Part shown: piece by piece, positions 13,309-16,365 of the stretch
How positions within the stretch are numbered: position 1 is the first letter of the stretch
Layout of the letters: each line of letters begins with the position of its first letter
Assembly (NCBI GenBank): GCA_031254225.1
Contig: JAIRUU010000004.1
Span: 1-16,365 of the forward strand
From: Candidatus Elusimicrobium euhamitermitis
GTDB lineage: Bacteria > Elusimicrobiota > Elusimicrobia > Elusimicrobiales > Elusimicrobiaceae
Direction: 5' to 3'
DNA: 16,365 nt
Notes under the pieces: generated by a model
Told to the model about the DNA's origin: nothing
What the model saw: the letters and a program-made list of their open reading frames with translations, nothing else
Databases searched by the model: none
Program-made: the position numbers and the translations under genes

Positions 13309-14324
13309 TGGAAATAACCCGCGCGGAATTAAAAATTTTGGATAATCTGCTGCGGCGGACTGGCAGGACGCTGCAAAAAAGCGCGGCGGTTTTGCCGGAA
13401 CGGGAAAGGATTATTTTTTCAACCGCGTATCTTTTATGCCGCGCGGCGGACACCGCGGCGGACGCAAGCGCTATTCCACATGAGCGTAAAATTTTTTGGA
13501 TAGAGAAATATCCTTCAATTATTGAAAACGGCGGCGCGGAAGAATTTGCCAAAGAAATACAAGACGGCGCGCAAAAAGCGGATGAAAAATTTCTTATGCA
13601 AAACCTGTCTCTTTGCATTTCAATTTATCAAAGGTTTGAAAGCAATGACAAAAAACTTGTCATCACCGTGGCGGAAAAAGTGTGCGAGGGAATGTTGTTT
13701 GACCTTAAAACTTTTAAGTCCGGCGTTTTGACGGCGCTTGAAAAAACCGCGCTGCTGGAATATTACTGCGGCGCAATGGGCGGCGCGCCCGGCGTTTTTT
13801 GGAGCGAACTTATTTTAAAAGCCGCCCGAATAAAAATGCCTGCGGAAAATTTTAAAATGCTGGGCGCAAATATCGGCGACGCGCTTCAAATAGTAAATAT
13901 TATGCGCGACGTTAAAGAAGATATCGCAAACGGCCGCTGTTATTTTCCGGCGGAGGATTTAAAGTTTTTCGGCATTACGGTCAAGGATTTTCAAGACGGC
14001 AATTTCCGCGCGGTAAACCCGGTTATAAAAAAATGGATATTGTGGGGGCTTGATAAAATCAGCTCCGCGCCGCAGTATTTTGAGCAAATACCGAAGAGCA
14101 GCTGGCGTTTGCGCGGTTCGGTATTATTACCCGCTCTGTGGGCGTTGGATACTATTGAACTGCTGGCGCAGTCAGACGTTTTGGCAAACAGAATAAAAAT
14201 AAATAAAAAAAAGATTTATCTGACAATCTTAAAAAGCCCGAAATATTTATTATCAAACAAAAATTTTGCCTCCGCCATCCGCAGTAAAACAGAATATATA
14301 AAAAATCTGTTGATGAAAATTTAA
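13308..14324 (+). CDS. Squalene/phytoene synthase family protein (head-to-head prenyl synthase)
   Basis: The 338-residue all-helical protein has both substrate-Mg2+ motifs of the family: DTAAD (Asp48-Asp52) and N197-I-M-R-D201-V-K-E-D205, followed by NGRCYFP. Such enzymes condense two farnesyl or geranylgeranyl diphosphates head to head via a cyclopropyl intermediate, giving squalene or phytoene, or for HpnC/HpnD-type enzymes presqualene diphosphate or hydroxysqualene. The exact product cannot be read from sequence. The ATG overlaps the nfnA stop by one base (TAATG), with GTGGGG upstream, indicating translational coupling. No squalene cyclase, desaturase or HpnE gene is in the window. The C-terminal 45 residues are Lys-rich and probably membrane-peripheral. 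Confidence 0.87.
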   Translation: MEITRAELKILDNLLRRTGRTLQKSAAVLPERERIIFSTAYLLCRAADTAADASAIPHERKIFWIEKYPSIIENGGAEEFAKEIQDGAQKADEKFLMQNLSLCISIYQRFESNDKKLVITVAEKVCEGMLFDLKTFKSGVLTALEKTALLEYYCGAMGGAPGVFWSELILKAARIKMPAENFKMLGANIGDALQIVNIMRDVKEDIANGRCYFPAEDLKFFGITVKDFQDGNFRAVNPVIKKWILWGLDKISSAPQYFEQIPKSSWRLRGSVLLPALWALDTIELLAQSDVLANRIKINKKKIYLTILKSPKYLLSNKNFASAIRSKTEYIKNLLMKI

Positions 14325-14358
14325 TTAGCCAAAAACCGTTTTGGCCTAATCGTTTTGT
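14325..14358 (+). terminator. Candidate rho-independent terminator after the nfn-prenyl synthase operon
   Basis: TTAGCCAAAA (14325-14334) pairs with TTTTGGCCTAA (14339-14349), with one bulged base and a 4-nt loop, directly after the stop codon. The following TCGTTTTGTG is only partly T-rich, so strength is uncertain, but position at an operon end and a new -10-like box downstream support it. Confidence 0.55.
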
Positions 14359-14409
14359 GTTATAAAAAAGTAAAAAGACTATGTATCCCTTAACGTAATC
14401 AAAAATTTA

Positions 14410-14415
14410 TATATT
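14410..14415 (+). promoter_or_regulatory. Candidate -10 hexamer (TATATT) for the second pilin gene, leaderless spacing
   Basis: TATATT ends 6 nt before the ATG at 14422, with TTCCGT between and no Shine-Dalgarno. It matches the arrangement upstream of the first pilin gene. No clear -35 box is visible. Confidence 0.4.
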
Positions 14416-14421
14416 TTCCGT

Positions 14422-14955
14422 ATGGCTGAAGAAATATATAAAGGTTTTACGCTGATAGAATTATTAGTTGTCGTTCTCATAATAGGAATACTTGCCGCTA
14501 TTGCGCTGCCGCAATATCAATATGCCGTGGAAAAGACAAGATTGTCAAAAGCGTTTATATTGGGGAAAGCCTTAAACGATTCCATGAAAAGATGGTCTCT
14601 TGAAAACGGGGATATTACCCCGTCTAACAGACCGACTTTTCAGGATTTGGATATTATTTTGCCGGACGGATTTGTTTTTAGCACCGGTCCGTCTGGTCCG
14701 CACGCTGTGTCGTCCGATATTGCGGCATTAGATTTAAGAGTAAATGCGGACGGATATTCAGAAGAATCCGTTGTAATTCAAATTTTGCCATATGGAGCGC
14801 CATATTCTACACAACTGTTTTTTCTGCCGAAAAGCAACAGAGTTTTATGTTACGCATATAATGCGCAGCCGACATCTGCCAAACTCTGCAAAGTAATCGG
14901 CGGAGTATTTGACAGAAGATACAGTTCAACCTGGGACGTTTATACAATACAGTAG
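14422..14955 (+). CDS. Type IV pilin-like protein (prepilin with N-terminal methylation site), copy 2
   Basis: The 177-residue protein starts MAEEIYKG then FTLIELLVVVLIIGILAAIALP. Cleavage after Gly8 would expose Phe1 and Glu5, as in class III signal-peptide pilins. Its first 30 mature residues are nearly identical to the pilin at 9140, and YQYAVEKTRLSKAFILGKALN keeps the same helix pattern. The C-terminal domain is largely different in sequence. Two cysteines near the end (VLCYAY and KLCKVI) could form the disulfide-bounded loop common in pilins, and both proteins end alike (IGGVFDRRYSSTWDVYTIQ against FGGILQQSNLAGWDIYQMK). No pilus assembly gene is adjacent. The gene looks somewhat more AT-rich than its neighbours. 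Pilin, minor pilin and pseudopilin roles cannot be separated. Confidence 0.88.
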   Translation: MAEEIYKGFTLIELLVVVLIIGILAAIALPQYQYAVEKTRLSKAFILGKALNDSMKRWSLENGDITPSNRPTFQDLDIILPDGFVFSTGPSGPHAVSSDIAALDLRVNADGYSEESVVIQILPYGAPYSTQLFFLPKSNRVLCYAYNAQPTSAKLCKVIGGVFDRRYSSTWDVYTIQ

Positions 14956-14989
14956 TTCCTGTTTAGTGCGCCAAATGCGTATAAATTAG

Positions 14990-14995
14990 TAAAAT
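14990..14995 (+). promoter_or_regulatory. Candidate -10 hexamer (TAAAAT) for glyQ, leaderless spacing
   Basis: TAAAAT ends 7 nt before the glyQ ATG; TTAGTAAAAT is identical to the string upstream of the PBP gene. There is no Shine-Dalgarno sequence. A second AT-rich hexamer, TATAAA (14980-14985), is an alternative -10 that would give a short leader. Confidence 0.35.
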
Positions 14996-15002
14996 CTAAT
15001 AT

Positions 15003-15860
15003 ATGAACTTTCAGGATATCATTTCTTCTCTGCAGGAATATTGGAAAAAACAGGGGTGTATCATAGCCCAGCCTTATGACGTGGAAAAAGGCGCGGGCAC
15101 TTTTAACCCGCTGACGTTTTTCGGTTCCCTGACGTCAAAACCGACGTCCGTAGCGTACGTTGAGCCGTGCCGCAGGCCGGCGGACGGGCGTTACGGCGAA
15201 AATCCGAACAGGCTTGGCAAATATTTCCAGTTTCAGGTTATTTTAAAACCCGCGCCGTCAAACGTGCAGGAACTTTATTTAAATTCCCTAAAAGCCATAG
15301 GCTTAGACCCCAAAAAACATGACGTAAGATGGGTGGAGGACGACTGGCAGTCCCCAACGCTGGGCGCAAGCGGCGTGGGCTGGGAAATCTGGATGGACGG
15401 CATGGAAATAACGCAGTTCACGTATTTCCAAAACATGGCCGGTTATTCTTTAAACCCCATAACCGCGGAGCTTACTTACGGCCTTGAGCGTATTGCCACT
15501 TATTCGCAGAAAAAAAACAGCGTTTTTGACATTATGTGGAACAATAAACTGACGTACGGCGATATGGTGTTGGAGCAGGAACGCCAGTTTTCGCATTATA
15601 ATTTTGAAGAGGCGAATATTGAAAATCTGCGCCGCTACGTCGCTGATTATGAGACGGAGTGCAAAGCTTTGTGCGCCAAAGGTTTATATCTGCCGGCGTA
15701 TGACGCGGCCATGAAAGTGTCCCACTATTTTAATATGCTTGAGGCGCGCGGCGCCATAAGCGTGTCTGACCGCACGAATATTATTGCCAAAATACGCAAT
15801 CTTGCCAAACTTTGCGCTGCGGTTTACGTCAAAGCAAATGAGCCGGAGGCCAAAAAATGA
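15003..15860 (+). CDS. glyQ: Glycyl-tRNA synthetase alpha subunit
   Basis: The 285-residue protein is full length for the bacterial alpha subunit. It shows the family hallmarks FQDIISSLQEYWKKQGCIIAQPYD, GAGTFNPLTF, AYVEPCRRPADGRYGENPNR (class II motif-2 region), KPAPSNVQELYL, DVRWVEDDWQSPTLGA, and WEIWMDGMEITQFTYFQ. The alpha subunit carries the catalytic class II core that activates glycine and charges tRNA-Gly, as an alpha2beta2 enzyme with GlyS. Its stop overlaps the glyS start (ATGA). The ATG at 15003 fits the family N-terminus precisely (MNFQDII). No Shine-Dalgarno is visible upstream. Confidence 0.97.
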   Translation: MNFQDIISSLQEYWKKQGCIIAQPYDVEKGAGTFNPLTFFGSLTSKPTSVAYVEPCRRPADGRYGENPNRLGKYFQFQVILKPAPSNVQELYLNSLKAIGLDPKKHDVRWVEDDWQSPTLGASGVGWEIWMDGMEITQFTYFQNMAGYSLNPITAELTYGLERIATYSQKKNSVFDIMWNNKLTYGDMVLEQERQFSHYNFEEANIENLRRYVADYETECKALCAKGLYLPAYDAAMKVSHYFNMLEARGAISVSDRTNIIAKIRNLAKLCAAVYVKANEPEAKK

Positions 15861-16365
15861 ACAACGACGCGCTGCTTGAAATAGGCGTTGAACATTTGCC
15901 GGCCCGCTTTGTGCCTGACGCTCTGGCGCAGATGGAAACTTTGGCCAAGGCGCAGCTGGCGGAAAATAATATAGGTTACGCGTCTCTGCGCGCGTTTGGC
16001 AGTTTCAGAAAACTGGCTTTAATTATAGACGGTATAGAACCCAAAGCTAAAGATATTGAAAAAGAAATTAAAGGCCCGCCCGCCAAAATGTTAAAAGACG
16101 CGGCCGGCAATTTTACGCCGCAGTCCGTCGGTTTTGCCGAGAAGAACGGCGTTAAACCGGCGCAGCTTATCGTCAAAGACACGCCTAACGGCCCTTTTAT
16201 TTTTGCGGAAATTAAAATAAAAGGCGGGATTTCGCAAAAACTTTTGCCGCAGATTTTTACCAAAATTATTACCGGTTTACAGTTCCAGAAAAACATGACG
16301 TGGGAGCCGAGCGGCCTGCGCTTTGCCCGCCCCATACGCACGCTTATAGGTTTATACGGCGGGAA
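15857..16365 (+). CDS. glyS: Glycyl-tRNA synthetase beta subunit, 5' part (runs off the window)
   Basis: The frame starts at ATG 15857, overlapping the glyQ stop by 4 nt (ATGA), with GGAGG 7 nt upstream, and stays open to the window end: 169 codons plus two bases of a gene usually near 690 codons. The N-terminus DALLEIGVEHLPARFVPDAL is the GlyS signature (family consensus LLEIGTEELPA). It is followed by FGSFRKLALIIDGI, KGPPAK, GNFTPQSVGFAEKNGV, MTWEPSGLRFARPIRTLIGLYG, all in family order. The beta subunit recognises tRNA-Gly and is required for charging. The usual T-E-E is V-E-H here, a mild departure. The C-terminal part cannot be assessed. Confidence 0.95.
   Translation, partial: MNNDALLEIGVEHLPARFVPDALAQMETLAKAQLAENNIGYASLRAFGSFRKLALIIDGIEPKAKDIEKEIKGPPAKMLKDAAGNFTPQSVGFAEKNGVKPAQLIVKDTPNGPFIFAEIKIKGGISQKLLPQIFTKIITGLQFQKNMTWEPSGLRFARPIRTLIGLYGG

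Overview
The window holds about 16.4 kb of a compact, moderately AT-rich bacterial chromosome carrying mostly housekeeping genes. Two isolated type IV pilin-like genes with near-identical N-termini, two-subunit glycyl-tRNA synthetase, an Nfn-type electron-bifurcating pair and a phytoene/squalene synthase together suggest an anaerobic Gram-negative-type bacterium. A member of the Elusimicrobiota (Elusimicrobium-like) is my best guess, but this rests on general resemblance and was not tested by search.

Layout. Bases 1-229 are the end of a gene resembling the DUF2344 / radical-SAM-associated family. A 273-bp nested palindromic element (231-503) follows directly. Next come, all on the + strand, RNase E/G (515-1966), an exported N-acetylmuramoyl-L-alanine amidase (1992-3572) and a class A penicillin-binding protein (3621-5750). 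A second palindromic intergenic element (about 5780-5951) lies before, and overlaps the apparent start of, the transcription-repair coupling factor mfd (to 9055). A pilin-like gene (9140-9664) converges on a minus-strand, membrane-anchored msrA (9668-10309). A third palindromic element (about 10373-10516) shares an exact 16-bp core with the second. A minus-strand mini-operon encodes a YtxH-type protein and a 33-residue zinc-ribbon microprotein, and ends at a strong hairpin terminator. Divergently from it runs a tightly overlapping operon: a GltA/NfnB-type flavoprotein, its NfnA-type FAD/NAD/[2Fe-2S] partner and a phytoene/squalene synthase (11067-14324). A second pilin-like gene (14422-14955) and glyQ-glyS (15003 to the window end, glyS cut) close the window.

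Functional themes: RNA processing (RNase G), peptidoglycan synthesis and cleavage (PBP1A and amidase), transcription-coupled repair, protein repair (MsrA), NAD(P)H/ferredoxin balancing (Nfn pair) next to isoprenoid lipid synthesis, surface pilins and translation (GlyRS). The noteworthy non-coding signals are the three palindromic elements, an mfd start codon that falls inside a repeated motif, and a recurring pattern in which a -10-like hexamer sits 6-7 nt before the ATG with no Shine-Dalgarno sequence, suggesting leaderless transcripts for five genes. No rRNA, tRNA, CRISPR array or transposase gene was seen.
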